Shown piece by piece: positions 39,664 to 49,009 of a DNA stretch of 64,000 nt (positions are counted from its first letter, which is position 1; the number at the start of each line of letters is the position of its first letter). The position numbers were made by a program, and so were the translations under genes. Under the pieces are notes generated by a model. The model was not told where the DNA came from. It made no database searches and saw only the letters and a program-made list of their open reading frames with translations. The stretch comes from AP-15 sp963781215. GTDB lineage: Bacteria; Pseudomonadota; Alphaproteobacteria; ATCC43930; CGMCC-115725. Location: the NCBI GenBank assembly GCA_963781215.1, contig CAWAFE010000051.1, positions 1 through 64,000 of the forward strand, read 5' to 3'.

Positions 39664-40701
39664 ATGCAGGAATGGTGGCGGCCCGAGCGCTTCGCCGCGC
39701 GGCGCGGCCGGCTCGAAAAACGGAGCCGGATGCTCGACACGGTGCGCGATTTCTTCGCCGGGCGCGGCTTTGTCGAGGTCGATACCCCGGCGTTGCAGGT
39801 GAGCCCCGGCCTGGAACCGCATCTCCAGGCCTTCGCGACCCGATTGCACGACCCGCGCGACCGCAAGGGAGTGCCGCGCTACCTCCACACCTCGCCCGAA
39901 TTCGCGATGAAGAAATTGCTCGCCGCCGGCATGCCGCGGATCTGGCAGCTCGCTCGCGTGTTTCGCAACGGCGAGCGCAGCCCCACCCACCACCCCGAAT
40001 TCTCGATGATCGAGTGGTATCGGGCCGGGGCCGCCTACCATGATTTAATCGATGATTGCGTCGGGCTGTTGGTCGCCTGCCAGGCGGCGGCGGGGGCGGC
40101 GGCGCTCGTCTGGGGCAGAGAGACCGCCGACGCCGGGCTTCCCTGGCAGCTTCTGACTGTGGCGCAGGCGTTCGAGGAACGGTGCGGCATCGACCTGCTG
40201 GCGACCGCACCCGATCCGCTCCGGCCCGACCTCGCGCTGCTGGCCGCGGCGGCTGCGGGCGTCGGGATCGCGCCGCATCCGGGCGACGATTGGGAGGATT
40301 TGTTCTTTCGGATCTTCCTCGACCGGATCGAGCCCTTTCTCGGCCTCGGCGCGCCGACGGTCCTGACCGATTATCCGCTGTCGATGGCGGCCCTGTCGCG
40401 GCGCAAGCCCGACGACCCGCGCCTCGCCGAGCGCTTCGAGCTTTATGTTTGCGGCCTCGAGCTCGCCAACGCCTTTGGCGAATTGACCGATCCCGCCGAG
40501 CAGCGCGCCCGCTTCCGCGCCGACCAGGCAAAAAAGCAGGCGCTCTACGGCGAAACCTATCCGATCGACGAGGATTTCCTGGCCGCCCTCGAGCACGGTC
40601 TGCCGCCCTGCGCGGGGATCGCGCTCGGCTTCGACCGCCTCGTTATGCTGGCCACCGCCGCCGACGACATCGAAGAGGTGCTGTGGGCGCCGGTCCGCTG
40701 A
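39664..40701 (+). CDS. epmA: Elongation factor P-(R)-beta-lysine ligase
   Basis: 345 residues, a truncated class II lysyl-tRNA synthetase-like enzyme lacking the anticodon domain. It attaches beta-lysine to EF-P. Class II motifs are visible: FVEVDTPALQVSPGLEPHLQ (motif 1 region), the motif 2 loop RVFRNGERSPTHHPEFSMIE, and motif 3 GIALGFDRLVMLATA. It lies 80 bases from efp and is transcribed away from it, so the two share a promoter region. epmB (lysine 2,3-aminomutase) is not in the window. Confidence 0.95.
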   Translation: MQEWWRPERFAARRGRLEKRSRMLDTVRDFFAGRGFVEVDTPALQVSPGLEPHLQAFATRLHDPRDRKGVPRYLHTSPEFAMKKLLAAGMPRIWQLARVFRNGERSPTHHPEFSMIEWYRAGAAYHDLIDDCVGLLVACQAAAGAAALVWGRETADAGLPWQLLTVAQAFEERCGIDLLATAPDPLRPDLALLAAAAAGVGIAPHPGDDWEDLFFRIFLDRIEPFLGLGAPTVLTDYPLSMAALSRRKPDDPRLAERFELYVCGLELANAFGELTDPAEQRARFRADQAKKQALYGETYPIDEDFLAALEHGLPPCAGIALGFDRLVMLATAADDIEEVLWAPVR

Positions 40702-40711
40702 TGCGTCGGCT

Positions 40712-41548
40712 TCATCGCGGGTATGTCGAATCCGAATCGCCGCCAGGGCGCGGCGTCCGGCTCGGATATCCGGGGGCGTCGCCCCGGCGCGGCGGCGGCT
40801 GCTCCGTGCCGGGCTGGCGATGCCCGCCGCCAAGCCCCGGCCACGGAATGGACGGGATCGGGAAGGGGTAGTACTGCCCCGGGTAGGGCTGGGGCTGATA
40901 GGGCTGCGGCGGCGGATAGCTCGGCTGCGGCGGGGAGTAGGGCCGGCCGGGGGAGGCGAAGGCGAACTGGCCGCGCCAGGCGGTGATGCGCTGCAATTCG
41001 CCGGGGCTGACCCGGCGCTGGGCAACGACGCGGCCGCCGGCGATCGAGGCCTGAGCCCCGGCTGGGATCGTCACCGGCTGCGCGCCGGCGACCGTCACCG
41101 CTCCCGAGGCGACCGTGATCACCTCGCGCCCCTGGGCGACCTGCAGATTGAATGCACTGTGCGCGACGATCTGCTCGGCGCCGTGGCTGAAGCAGATCGT
41201 CTGCCCCTCCCCGTCCGAATACAATTGACCGGTCAGCACGCGCACCCAGCAGCCGAGATAATCGACGAAGGAGCCGTAAATTTCGGGATCGGTGTTTGCG
41301 TCGAGCTGAACCGACCCGCCGCTGAAGAAATTGATCCTGGCGCTGCTGGCGGGGCCGGTGACGACACGGTCGCCGCTGTTGATCGACATGCCGTTGACCG
41401 CCGGCCGGCCGTTGACCGTGACATAGGGCCCGGCCACGAGGAGTGCTGCCACCGGCGCGCCCGCTTGGCCCTGCGCATTCGCCGGGATCGGCGACGCCGT
41501 AAAGAATGCGAATGCCGCGGCGGCGATCCGGCAAGGTGCGGGTCTCAT
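40712..41548 (-). CDS. FecR-domain secreted protein with Pro-rich tail
   Basis: 278 residues. Signal peptide (MRPAPCRIAAAAFAFFTASP, cleavage near ANAQG), then a FecR-like beta domain (GDRVVTGPASSARINFFSGG, LLTGQLYSDGEGQ-type segment, FNLQVAQGREVITVASGAVTV), and a Pro/Tyr/Gln-rich tail (PPQPSYPPPQPYQPQPYPG). Unlike classical FecR it is exported and has no anti-sigma cytoplasmic part. Its ATG overlaps the stop of the upstream membrane protein (ATGA), so the two are translated together. The frame extends to 41980, but only as antiphase of that gene. Confidence 0.8.
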   Translation of the reverse strand: MRPAPCRIAAAAFAFFTASPIPANAQGQAGAPVAALLVAGPYVTVNGRPAVNGMSINSGDRVVTGPASSARINFFSGGSVQLDANTDPEIYGSFVDYLGCWVRVLTGQLYSDGEGQTICFSHGAEQIVAHSAFNLQVAQGREVITVASGAVTVAGAQPVTIPAGAQASIAGGRVVAQRRVSPGELQRITAWRGQFAFASPGRPYSPPQPSYPPPQPYQPQPYPGQYYPFPIPSIPWPGLGGGHRQPGTEQPPPRRGDAPGYPSRTPRPGGDSDSTYPR

Positions 41549-42591
41549 CGGCTTATTTCCCCCGAAGATTTGATGATCTGGCTGAGTGTCCGACTCTCGA
41601 AGATCTCGGCCGACGCCACGGTCCGGCTGGGAACCCAGACGATTTTCCGCCGCTGCGCGTCCCACAGCACGAACTCGCTGTCGGTTTTGTTGAGCAGGTA
41701 CAGCGATGCCGGCTGCTGCGAGGCCGGTTCGGCCAGATGCTCGTAGCGGATCAGCGCCTGCGGGAATTTGTTCGGCAATGCGAGCTTGCCGTATACAAGC
41801 GGCAGCCAGGCGAGCGAGATCGCGAACACGACGGCGAAGGGCGCGGTCAGGAAGGCGCTCCAGCGCCAGGCCCGGTTCAGCGCCCAGGCGAGCAGCAGCA
41901 GCACGCCGATGACGACCTGCTGGTTGACGAAGATCGCATAGCGGTCCTGCAAGAGGCCGTCCTTGCCGGAAAGGATCCACTCCCGGATCGGGCTCGATGC
42001 CGCAGCGCCTTCGGACGCCGGATAGAGCACGCCCGATACCGCCAGATCCTCCGGGAACAGGAAATGGGCGCGCAATTGCAGGGCGAGCAGGACCAGCAGC
42101 GCCAGGTAGGCGACGACCGCCCAGACGGCTCGGTGCCGGTTCAGGCTGCGAATTGGCTGGTGCGACGCCAGCCGCCAGCCGCGCCGCCCGACCAGGCGCC
42201 AGCCGAGCAGGCCGAGCGCCGCCGCGACGAAGAGGCCGAACCAGAACTGGCCGATATCCATTCCCGACAGCAGCAGGAAGCCGGCGCCGCGCTGGATGTA
42301 GAAGGTCGGCTCGTAATGCAGCGCCAAGAGGTCGAGCCCCAGGAGATGCAGATTGGCCAGCGTGGCGAGATAGCCGAAGGCGTAGAAGATCGCGCCGATC
42401 CCGGCGATCGAGCCCGACAGCCAGGCGACCGTGGCGCCGAGTGTGCGCAGCGCCGCCAGCACCCCGCCCGACGGCGCCGGGGCGTCAGTCTTCTCTGCCG
42501 GCTTATCGGCGGCGCGATCGGTCACGCTGCGACCCTCCGAGAGCGGCTCGCTCTGCCGGCGCCGGGTTCTGGTGCGCGCCGAGCCTGCCAC
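41545..42591 (-). CDS. Polytopic membrane protein of unknown function
   Basis: 348 residues with about five membrane segments: GSIAGIGAIFYAFGYLATLA near 55-75, WFGLFVAAALGLLGW near 115-130, AVVAYLALLVLLALQL near 155-170, IGVLLLLAWALN near 230, and FAVVFAISLAWLPLVYG near 250. A C-terminal soluble domain follows (LYLLNKTDSEFVLWDAQRRK). A GTG at 42525 (VTDRAADKPAEKTD) may be the real start. It overlaps the FecR-domain gene by four bases. I recognise no family. Confidence 0.75.
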   Translation of the reverse strand: MAGSARTRTRRRQSEPLSEGRSVTDRAADKPAEKTDAPAPSGGVLAALRTLGATVAWLSGSIAGIGAIFYAFGYLATLANLHLLGLDLLALHYEPTFYIQRGAGFLLLSGMDIGQFWFGLFVAAALGLLGWRLVGRRGWRLASHQPIRSLNRHRAVWAVVAYLALLVLLALQLRAHFLFPEDLAVSGVLYPASEGAAASSPIREWILSGKDGLLQDRYAIFVNQQVVIGVLLLLAWALNRAWRWSAFLTAPFAVVFAISLAWLPLVYGKLALPNKFPQALIRYEHLAEPASQQPASLYLLNKTDSEFVLWDAQRRKIVWVPSRTVASAEIFESRTLSQIIKSSGEISR

Positions 42592-42737
42592 CTGTGCCCT
42601 CCCCGCATCGGCCTCGGGCTGGACCTGTCATGACCTCGGGCAGTCCGGTAGGTTTATCAGCCGGAGCCGCAGCGGTCACCTGGACGCGGCGCCGCGCATG
42701 CCCATCTTTAGCGTGAAATTCGGCATTGGGACGCGGA

Positions 42738-44615
42738 ATGATGCGCGTCACCCGCTTCCGGTTGCGAGTGCTGGTGCTGGCGACACTGCTCGCGACGGCT
42801 GCTCCAGCCGCCGCCGGTGACCCGCCGGCCACCGCGAGCGCCCTCGAATCGGCGCGAGCGGCCATCAAGGGCGGCGACTTCGCCGGCGCGATCGAGCGGC
42901 TGCGCCCGCTCGCCGAGGGCGGCGACGCCGATGCGACATTCGAGCTGGCCTTCCTCTATGCCAACGGGCGGGGGGTCGAACGCGACTCCGGCGAAGCCTT
43001 TCGCCTTTTCCGGCAGGCGGCCGATCTCGGCAATGCCGAGGCGATGAACTCAGTCGGCTACCGCTACGAGCACGGCCCCGGCGTCGCACAGGATCTGTCC
43101 CAGGCCGTTCTGTGGTATCGCCGCGCCGCCGACGCCGGCGATCGGCGTGGGCTCAACAATCTGGGGCTTCTCTACGAGTCCGGCCGCGGGGTCGAGAAGG
43201 ACATCGGCGAGGCACGGCGGCTGTGGCAGCGCGCGGCCGAGATCGGCCATCCGAACGCTATGCTGAACCTCGGCAACTCCTATCTCCACGGTCCGGGCGA
43301 GCTCGATTTCGACCAGGGTCTGAGGTGGTGGATGATGGCGGCGAAATCTGGTTCGCCGCTCGCCATGCGCGGCATCGCCGATCTCTATCGCGCCGGCCTG
43401 GCGGTGCCGCACGACGATGCCGAGGCGATCGCCTGGTACCGCCGCGCCGCCCGGCGCGGCGATGCGCAAGCGATGGAGACGCTGGGCCAGATGACCCAGG
43501 CCGGTCAGGGCACCGAGCTCGATTACGCCAAGGCGCTCGCCTGGCACCATGCGGCGGCGCAGCTTGGTCTTGCGGTAGCTCAGGACAATGTCGGCTGGTA
43601 CTTCGAGCACGGGCTCGGCGGCGTCGCCGCCGACCGCGCGCGGGCGGCGCTCTGGTACCGGAAGGCGGCCGAACAGGGCGATCTCTATGGCATGGTCGCG
43701 CTGGGCCGGCAGCTGGTTCGCCTCGGACAGGCGCAAGAGGCGGCGCGCTGGTTCCAGGCCGCCGACGACCAGGGCTACGCCGACGGCTCCTTCCAGCTCG
43801 CCGGATTGCTGCTGAACGGAAGCGGGCTCGGCAAGGACCCGCCCCGCGCGGTGGCGCTCCTGAAGACCGCGATCGAGCACGGGCACGCCTGGAGTGCCCT
43901 ACTCCTCGGCCAGCTCTACCGCAACGGCGAGGTCGTTCCCCCGGACGATGCCGAGGCGCTGCGGCTCTTCCGACTGGCGGCGGAGAGCGATCTGCCGCGA
44001 GCCTGGGCTGAGCTCGCCTTCATGTACGCCGAGGGCCGCGGCGTCGCCAAAGACGACGCGCAGGCGGTGCGCCTCAACCGGCTCGCCGCCGAGCGCGGCG
44101 AGGCCTCGGCGATGACCAATCTCGCGCTGGCCTATACGTTCGGGCGCGGCTTGGCGATCGACTACGCCGAGGCGTATCGCTGGTATAAGGCGGCCGCCGA
44201 CAAGGGCGACCAGGCGGCGATGAACGGGGTCGGCTATTCGCTGCTCAACGGGCTCGGCGTCGAGAAGGATGTCGCCGCCGCCTTGCCCTGGCTGCGGCAG
44301 GCGGCGGAATTCGGCCAGCCCAACGCCATGCACACGCTGGGCGCTCTGTACCGTTCCGGGAACGGCGTCGAGCGCGACCCGATCGAGAGCTACAAGTGGC
44401 TGTCGCTGGCCGCCGACCGCTATACGCCGGTGGATGCGGAACCGCGCGAACGCGCCCGCCAGCTGATCGCCGAGGAGCGCGCCGCGCTGTCCCCGGCGGA
44501 TCTGTCGGAGGCATTGCGCCGCATCGGCGAATGGCGGCCCCGCACCCCCCTCGCCCCCGACGAGCAGCCGCCGCCGAAGCATACCCCGCCAGCGACCGCC
44601 GCCCGGTCCGGCTGA
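42738..44615 (+). CDS. Secreted Sel1-repeat (TPR-like) protein
   Basis: 625 residues. Signal peptide (FRLRVLVLATLLATAAPAAA), then about a dozen to fourteen Sel1-like repeats of about 36 residues (FELAFLYANGRGVERDSGEA, GLLYESGRGVEKDIGEARRL and so on), and a Pro-rich end. Sel1 proteins are periplasmic scaffolds. The start at 42738/42741 is preferred over 42726 because it gives a clean signal peptide. Confidence 0.88.
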   Translation: MMRVTRFRLRVLVLATLLATAAPAAAGDPPATASALESARAAIKGGDFAGAIERLRPLAEGGDADATFELAFLYANGRGVERDSGEAFRLFRQAADLGNAEAMNSVGYRYEHGPGVAQDLSQAVLWYRRAADAGDRRGLNNLGLLYESGRGVEKDIGEARRLWQRAAEIGHPNAMLNLGNSYLHGPGELDFDQGLRWWMMAAKSGSPLAMRGIADLYRAGLAVPHDDAEAIAWYRRAARRGDAQAMETLGQMTQAGQGTELDYAKALAWHHAAAQLGLAVAQDNVGWYFEHGLGGVAADRARAALWYRKAAEQGDLYGMVALGRQLVRLGQAQEAARWFQAADDQGYADGSFQLAGLLLNGSGLGKDPPRAVALLKTAIEHGHAWSALLLGQLYRNGEVVPPDDAEALRLFRLAAESDLPRAWAELAFMYAEGRGVAKDDAQAVRLNRLAAERGEASAMTNLALAYTFGRGLAIDYAEAYRWYKAAADKGDQAAMNGVGYSLLNGLGVEKDVAAALPWLRQAAEFGQPNAMHTLGALYRSGNGVERDPIESYKWLSLAADRYTPVDAEPRERARQLIAEERAALSPADLSEALRRIGEWRPRTPLAPDEQPPPKHTPPATAARSG

Positions 44616-44631
44616 CCCCGCGGTCGGGTGG

Positions 44632-45309
44632 CTATATCCGATCGAATGCGTGGGCACGCCCGAAGCGGGCGAAGACTTCATTGAATTCGGCGACGGCGGC
44701 GCGCGGGCCCTTTGGGTGCGACCAGATCGCCCCGATCACGGCGAGAAAGTCGGCGCCGGCCTCGACCAAGGGCCCGCAATTCTCCTGGGTGATGCCGCCG
44801 ATGGCGCAGCACGGCACCACCGTCGTCTCGCTCCACCATTCGATCAGCTCGGGCCGGGCGCGGTGCCTGGCGGCTTTGGTCGTGCTCGGGAAGAAGGCGC
44901 CGAAGGCGACGTAGTCGGCGCCAGCCTCGGCGGCGGTGACGGCGCGGTCGCGGCTATCGCCGCAGGTCACGCCGACGATGCGGTCCGGGCCCAGCAGCCG
45001 CCGCGCCTCGGCGTAGGGCATGTCCTCCTCGCCGACATGGACGCCGTCGCAGCCGAGCTCGGCGGCGAGGTCGGGCCGGTCGTTCATAATGAAGGCTACA
45101 CCCCGGTCGCGCGCGATCGGCTGCAGCACCGCCCCCGCGCGCCGGACTGCGTCGTCGTCGAAATCCTTCAGGCGCAATTGCAGGCAGGCGACGTCCCCGC
45201 CCGCCAGCGCCTCGGCGAGGTCCGGAGCGAACCGGTCGGGGTCGAATGCCGGCGGCGTGATCAGATAGAGCCGCGTCGCCGCCCGCTTGTCGTCGGTGAG
45301 GTCGGTCAA
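44632..45309 (-). CDS. thiE: Thiamine phosphate synthase
   Basis: 225 residues. Joins HMP-PP and thiazole phosphate to give thiamine phosphate. TIM-barrel motifs: CLQLRLKDFDDD, FIMNDRPDLAAELGCDGVHV with GEEDMP, GVTCGDSRDRAVTAAEAGAD, YVAFGAFFPSTTK and PCCAIGGITQENCGPLVEAG. The start is TTG at 45309, whose TG overlaps the TGA of the aldolase relic just upstream (ATTGA). This is a sign that the two were once translationally coupled. No other thi genes are seen. Confidence 0.95.
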   Translation of the reverse strand: MTDLTDDKRAATRLYLITPPAFDPDRFAPDLAEALAGGDVACLQLRLKDFDDDAVRRAGAVLQPIARDRGVAFIMNDRPDLAAELGCDGVHVGEEDMPYAEARRLLGPDRIVGVTCGDSRDRAVTAAEAGADYVAFGAFFPSTTKAARHRARPELIEWWSETTVVPCCAIGGITQENCGPLVEAGADFLAVIGAIWSHPKGPRAAVAEFNEVFARFGRAHAFDRI

Positions 45310-45408
45310 TCCTTACCCTGATAGATCTTGATGATCCGGTTCAGCATGTCGAGCGCGTCGGCCGTCGTAATTGGCGAGAATCCGTTTGACGGGTTCGGAG
45401 AGGCTCAT
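45306..45408 (-). pseudogene. Relic of a class I fructose-bisphosphate aldolase gene
   Basis: The ATG at 45408 opens MSLSEPVKRILANYDG. In the next frame the sequence ends ADALDMLNRIIKIYQGKD and a TGA at 45306. These two pieces look like the extreme N-terminus and extreme C-terminus of a class I (FbaB-type) aldolase, with the whole barrel between them deleted and the frame lost. The identification rests on short ends only. The alternative is a tiny independent ORF (34 codons). The TGA overlap with the thiE start supports a former aldolase-thiE operon. Confidence 0.5.
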
Positions 45409-45617
45409 CGACGCATTCCTCCCTGCCGCCTGTGGTGCGCCCTTGTAGCAAAATGGCGCGGTCGACGCGAGAGGGTCGCGGTGCCTGCGGCGCCCCGCTC
45501 GGCGGAAATCACCGCGTTCATAGGGATGGGGTTCTTCGTGCGAGAAACGGCGCGGAATGATAGAATCGTGGCTATCAATGCCGCCACCCGGACGGCAGCC
45601 GCAATGGGAGGAAGATC

Positions 45618-46097
45618 ATGCGCCGACATCGTGCCACGGGAAGGTTGCTGGCTGGCTTCTGCTTCCTCGCGTTTGCCGGTTGCGCCCCGCAATCGACAAC
45701 GACCGTCGCGCAGGCCAATATCCCGGCGGTGGCGCCGGGGCAGGCGCGGGTCTGGGTTCTGCGGCAGCAGGACTCGCCGGGCGGGAACATCGACGCGGCG
45801 GATCCGATGGTTTCCGCGAACGGCGCCCCGATCGGCCAAAGCAAGGAGGGAACTGCCTTCTTTCACGATTTCCCGCCGGGGGCCTATCGATTCACGGTGC
45901 AGCCTTACGGCACTCCGACCGGCCTCGGCGTGAATGTGCAGCTCGCCTCGGGGATGCAGACCTATCTCCAGGTTCAGGCGGTGCCCAACTGGCAGCTGGG
46001 CTCAACGGTCGGCGGCTACAGCTTCACCGTGCTGGCAACCTCGCCGGAAGTGGCCCAGCAATACCTGCCGACCCTCACCATGGTCGGCGCGCGCTGA
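45618..46097 (+). CDS. Lipoprotein with DUF2846-like domain
   Basis: 159 residues. Signal peptide and lipobox FLAFAGC (Cys22). The mature domain ARVWVLRQQDSPGG, PMVSANGAPIGQSKEGTAFF and HDFPPGAYRFTVQPYG follows the DUF2846 pattern of small beta proteins with a buried R-x-W strand and an NG-x-x-IG turn. Alone on its strand; function unknown. Confidence 0.8.
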   Translation: MRRHRATGRLLAGFCFLAFAGCAPQSTTTVAQANIPAVAPGQARVWVLRQQDSPGGNIDAADPMVSANGAPIGQSKEGTAFFHDFPPGAYRFTVQPYGTPTGLGVNVQLASGMQTYLQVQAVPNWQLGSTVGGYSFTVLATSPEVAQQYLPTLTMVGAR

Positions 46098-46176
46098 GAG
46101 GCTGACCCGAAATGTCACTGGATTCTCGCTTTCGCGGGACTGAGCGAGAAGTCTTTGACATTTAATAATATTCGGA

Positions 46177-46602
46177 TCAAGCCGTGAGCAGAGCGGCGTC
46201 GCAATACTGCTCTAGCCGCTCCGCCGCGGCGAAGAAATCGGCGCCGAGGTCGAGTACAGCCGCGGGGCGGCTGGTTTCGAAACGCACGCCGTGCTGGCGG
46301 GCGATGTCGGCGAGACGGCGGGCGACATCGGTGCGGCCGGTGAAAACCAAGCCGTCGACCTCGGCGCGGATCGCGGCCAGCGCCGCACCCGCCTCCTCGC
46401 CGCAGTCGAGAAGGGCGGTGAACTGGGCGTTCGGGACGGCCTCGCGCGCCGCCTCGACGAGTGCCCGAAACCAGCCGCCGCCGGCATAGACCCCGGCCTC
46501 GGGCGCGCTCGCCAGCACGACCGATCGGCCGGCCCGCGCCGCCGCCCGCAGAGCCGCGACCGCGTGCGCCAGCGAGTGGACGATGATGACGGGTGCGCTC
46601 AT
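46177..46602 (-). CDS. Conserved hypothetical protein
   Basis: 141 residues from the ATG at 46602 (MSAPVIIVHSLAHAVAALRA). An alternating alpha/beta pattern (VVLASAPEAGVYAG, FTALLDCGEEAGAALAAIRA, VDGLVFTGRTDVARRLADIA) suggests a Rossmann-like single domain. I do not recognise a named family. It lies downstream of the amidohydrolase gene on the same strand, with 81 bases between them. The start at 46647 is less likely. Confidence 0.65.
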   Translation of the reverse strand: MSAPVIIVHSLAHAVAALRAAARAGRSVVLASAPEAGVYAGGGWFRALVEAAREAVPNAQFTALLDCGEEAGAALAAIRAEVDGLVFTGRTDVARRLADIARQHGVRFETSRPAAVLDLGADFFAAAERLEQYCDAALLTA

Positions 46603-46683
46603 CGGCTCCGAAACTCGGCGTAGGTGCGAAGAGAAGGATGCCGACAAAAGGCTACGGTGACGAGCCAGGAACGAGCATTACCG

Positions 46684-47532
46684 CTACCGACTCTGATATT
46701 CGGCCCAGGCGGCCGGGAGGAGACGGGCGAGGCGCTCGGCCCATTGGGTCTGGCCGGCGGGCGCGGCGAGGAGGTCCTGACGGATCTCGATCTCGACATG
46801 CGGCAGACCGCGGCGCTCGCCGTGCACCGGCACGGTGTAGTCGGTCATGTCACTGACCGCGTAGGGCTCGTTCTCGCCGATCATCAGCCCGCCTTCGGCC
46901 CGCAAGAGGCCGGCGAGGATATGGGCGAGGAGCGGGTCGCGGTTGAACAGCACCGCCGCATGCCAGGGCCGGGCCTCGCCCTTGAAGACCGGGGTGAAGC
47001 TGTGCAACGCCACCAGCACCGAGGTGCGCCCCTCGGCCGCGCGCCGGTCGAGCGCCACCGCGATCCGATCGTGATAGGGGCGGAAGATCGCTTCCCGCCG
47101 CGCCACGCGCTGGGCTTCGGTCAAGCCGCGGTTGCCGGGGATCTCAGTCGTCTCGCTGATTTCGGGGATCGAGCTCGCCACGTCGGGGTCGCGGTTGCAG
47201 TCGATGACCAGCCGCGAATAGTTCTGGAAGATGACCGCCGCGTCCAGCAGCTGCGAAAGCTGCCGTCCGACCGCACCGATGCCGATGTCCCAGGCAATGT
47301 GGCGCACAGTCTCGTGCTCCGGCAGGCCGAGCCCGTCGAGCCGCCGCGGGATGGCGCGGCCGGCATGATCGCAGGTGAGGAAAAAGACCGAGCGGCCCGC
47401 CTTGTTGGCGAGCTCGACCGGCTCAGGCTCGTCCGGGCCAAGGAGCAGGTCCATGCCCGCATCGGCTGGCTCGTATCTGACGCCTACCACAGCGCTATTT
47501 CCTTTCGAAACATGCGAAGAAATTTCGCCCAC
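46684..47532 (-). CDS. N-formylglutamate amidohydrolase family protein
   Basis: 282 residues (the internal Met at residue 26 could be the start). The HutG/FGase family hydrolyses N-formyl-amino acids such as N-formylglutamate. Motifs: FFLTCDHAGRAIPRRLDGLG, DIGIGAVGRQLSQLLDA, NYSRLVIDCNRDP, LVALHSFTPVFKG and VEIEIRQDLL. Histidine-utilisation genes are not nearby, so its substrate may differ. Confidence 0.88.
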   Translation of the reverse strand: MGEISSHVSKGNSAVVGVRYEPADAGMDLLLGPDEPEPVELANKAGRSVFFLTCDHAGRAIPRRLDGLGLPEHETVRHIAWDIGIGAVGRQLSQLLDAAVIFQNYSRLVIDCNRDPDVASSIPEISETTEIPGNRGLTEAQRVARREAIFRPYHDRIAVALDRRAAEGRTSVLVALHSFTPVFKGEARPWHAAVLFNRDPLLAHILAGLLRAEGGLMIGENEPYAVSDMTDYTVPVHGERRGLPHVEIEIRQDLLAAPAGQTQWAERLARLLPAAWAEYQSR

Positions 47533-47613
47533 TCGTCGCCCCGGCGCAACCGGCCGGCCGCCAGCCTCGGAAGTGTCGAGAACGCGGCGGCCGAAGCGAG
47601 AGCCTGTCTCGGC

Positions 47614-48633
47614 TCAGAAGCTGCGTTCGCTGGCGAAGGCGGCGGCGTCGATCAGGGCGCGGCGCTCGACGCCGTCCGGAAAGGGCGACAGCGCGTCGAT
47701 CGCGGCGGCGGCATAGGCGCGGGCGCGGGCCAGGGTCTCGGCGATGGCGCCGCGGCATTCGACCAGCAGCATCGCCCGCTCGAGGTCGCCAGACCGCTGA
47801 TCCAGATCTTCGAGCGTGCGGCGCCAGAACGCGCGTTCCTCCTCGTCGCCGCGGGCGAAGGCGACGAGGATCGGCAGGGTGACCTTGCCGTCGCGGAAAT
47901 CGTCGCCGACACTCTTGCCGAGCTCGGTCTGACGCGCCGAAAAATCGAGCATGTCGTCGACCAGCTGAAAGGCGATGCCGAGATTGCGGCCGAACCGGTC
48001 GAGCGCTTCTTCCTCCGCGGCCGGCCGCTCGGCGATGACCGCGCCGATGCGGCTAGCCGCGGCGAACAGCTCGGCGGTCTTGGACTCGATCATTTCGAGA
48101 TAGGCTGCCTCGGAGGTATGCGTGTCGTTGGCCGTTATCAATTGCAGCACCTCGCCCTCGGCGATGACCGAGGAGGCGCGCGACAGGATATCGAGGATGC
48201 GCAGCGACCCGTCCGCGACCATCAGCTCGAAGGACCGGCTGAACAAAAAGTCGCCGACCAGGATCGCCGGCTTGTTGCCCCAAAGGGCGTTGGCCGTGTC
48301 GCGGCCGCGGCGCAGGCCGCTCGCGTCGACGACGTCGTCGTGCAGCAGGGTTGCGGTGTGGATGAACTCGACCGCCGCGGCGAGCGCTATGTGCCGGCCG
48401 CCGGCGTAGCCGCAGAGCCGGGCGCAGCCCAAGGTCAGCATCGGCCGCAGCCGCTTGCCGCCGCCGGCGACGATATGGCCGGCGAGCTGCGGGATCAGCG
48501 CCACCGGGCTCTGCATGCGCTGCACGATCAGCTGATTGACGCGCGCCAGATCACCCTCGAGGAGCCCGGAGAGCGGGTCGAGAGACGGCTTTCGGTTCGC
48601 GCGCACCCGATCGACACCCGCCACCAGCGCCAA
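47614..48633 (-). CDS. ispB: Long-chain polyprenyl diphosphate synthase (octa/decaprenyl type)
   Basis: About 339 residues. Makes the side chain of ubiquinone from FPP and IPP. Both Asp-rich motifs are present: LLHDDVVD (first, with GGKRLRPMLT upstream) and FQLVDDMLDF (second). A TTG at 48633 sits five bases after AGGAGA and gives the usual family length; the frame is open to 48723. It is divergent from the DUF2007-methyltransferase-protease cluster, as in many alphaproteobacteria. Confidence 0.92.
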   Translation of the reverse strand: MALVAGVDRVRANRKPSLDPLSGLLEGDLARVNQLIVQRMQSPVALIPQLAGHIVAGGGKRLRPMLTLGCARLCGYAGGRHIALAAAVEFIHTATLLHDDVVDASGLRRGRDTANALWGNKPAILVGDFLFSRSFELMVADGSLRILDILSRASSVIAEGEVLQLITANDTHTSEAAYLEMIESKTAELFAAASRIGAVIAERPAAEEEALDRFGRNLGIAFQLVDDMLDFSARQTELGKSVGDDFRDGKVTLPILVAFARGDEEERAFWRRTLEDLDQRSGDLERAMLLVECRGAIAETLARARAYAAAAIDALSPFPDGVERRALIDAAAFASERSF

Positions 48634-48765
48634 CGAACTCTCCTGCCGCAGCCGGGCGCCGGCCCTAGGATTGCCCGATCGGCTTGACGCGCCCGAAGGC
48701 GAGCGAGCATAGATTGCCGGCAAGGCCGGTCAAGAGCCGCGCCGCCGCATCCCGATCACAGCTTG

Positions 48766-48996
48766 ATGACCGTCGCCGACATGAAGGAGCTGGTGCGCAC
48801 CAACGACCCGGTCCGGCTCTCGTGGGTGCAGGCGCTGCTGCGCAGTTCCGGGATCGACAGCCTCGTCCTCGACTATCACACAAGCCTCGTCGAAGGCAGC
48901 ATCGGCGCCATCCCGCGCCGGGTCATGGTGGCGGCAAAGGATTACCAAAGAGCCCGCGCGCTGCTCGCCGCCGAAGAGGGCGAGGCGGCGGGATGA
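48766..48996 (+). CDS. DUF2007-domain protein
   Basis: 76 residues; single DUF2007 (putative signal-transducing) domain: MKELVRTNDPVRLSWVQALL, YHTSLVEGSIGAIPRRVMVA. It lies 13 bases upstream of the methyltransferase gene. Function unknown. Confidence 0.88.
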   Translation: MTVADMKELVRTNDPVRLSWVQALLRSSGIDSLVLDYHTSLVEGSIGAIPRRVMVAAKDYQRARALLAAEEGEAAG

Positions 48997-49009
48997 GCGA
49001 GGTCGTCTG

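Noticed and set aside
46624..48687. 687-codon plus-strand frame
   Set aside because: Antisense to the amidohydrolase and polyprenyl synthase genes, both with all catalytic motifs.
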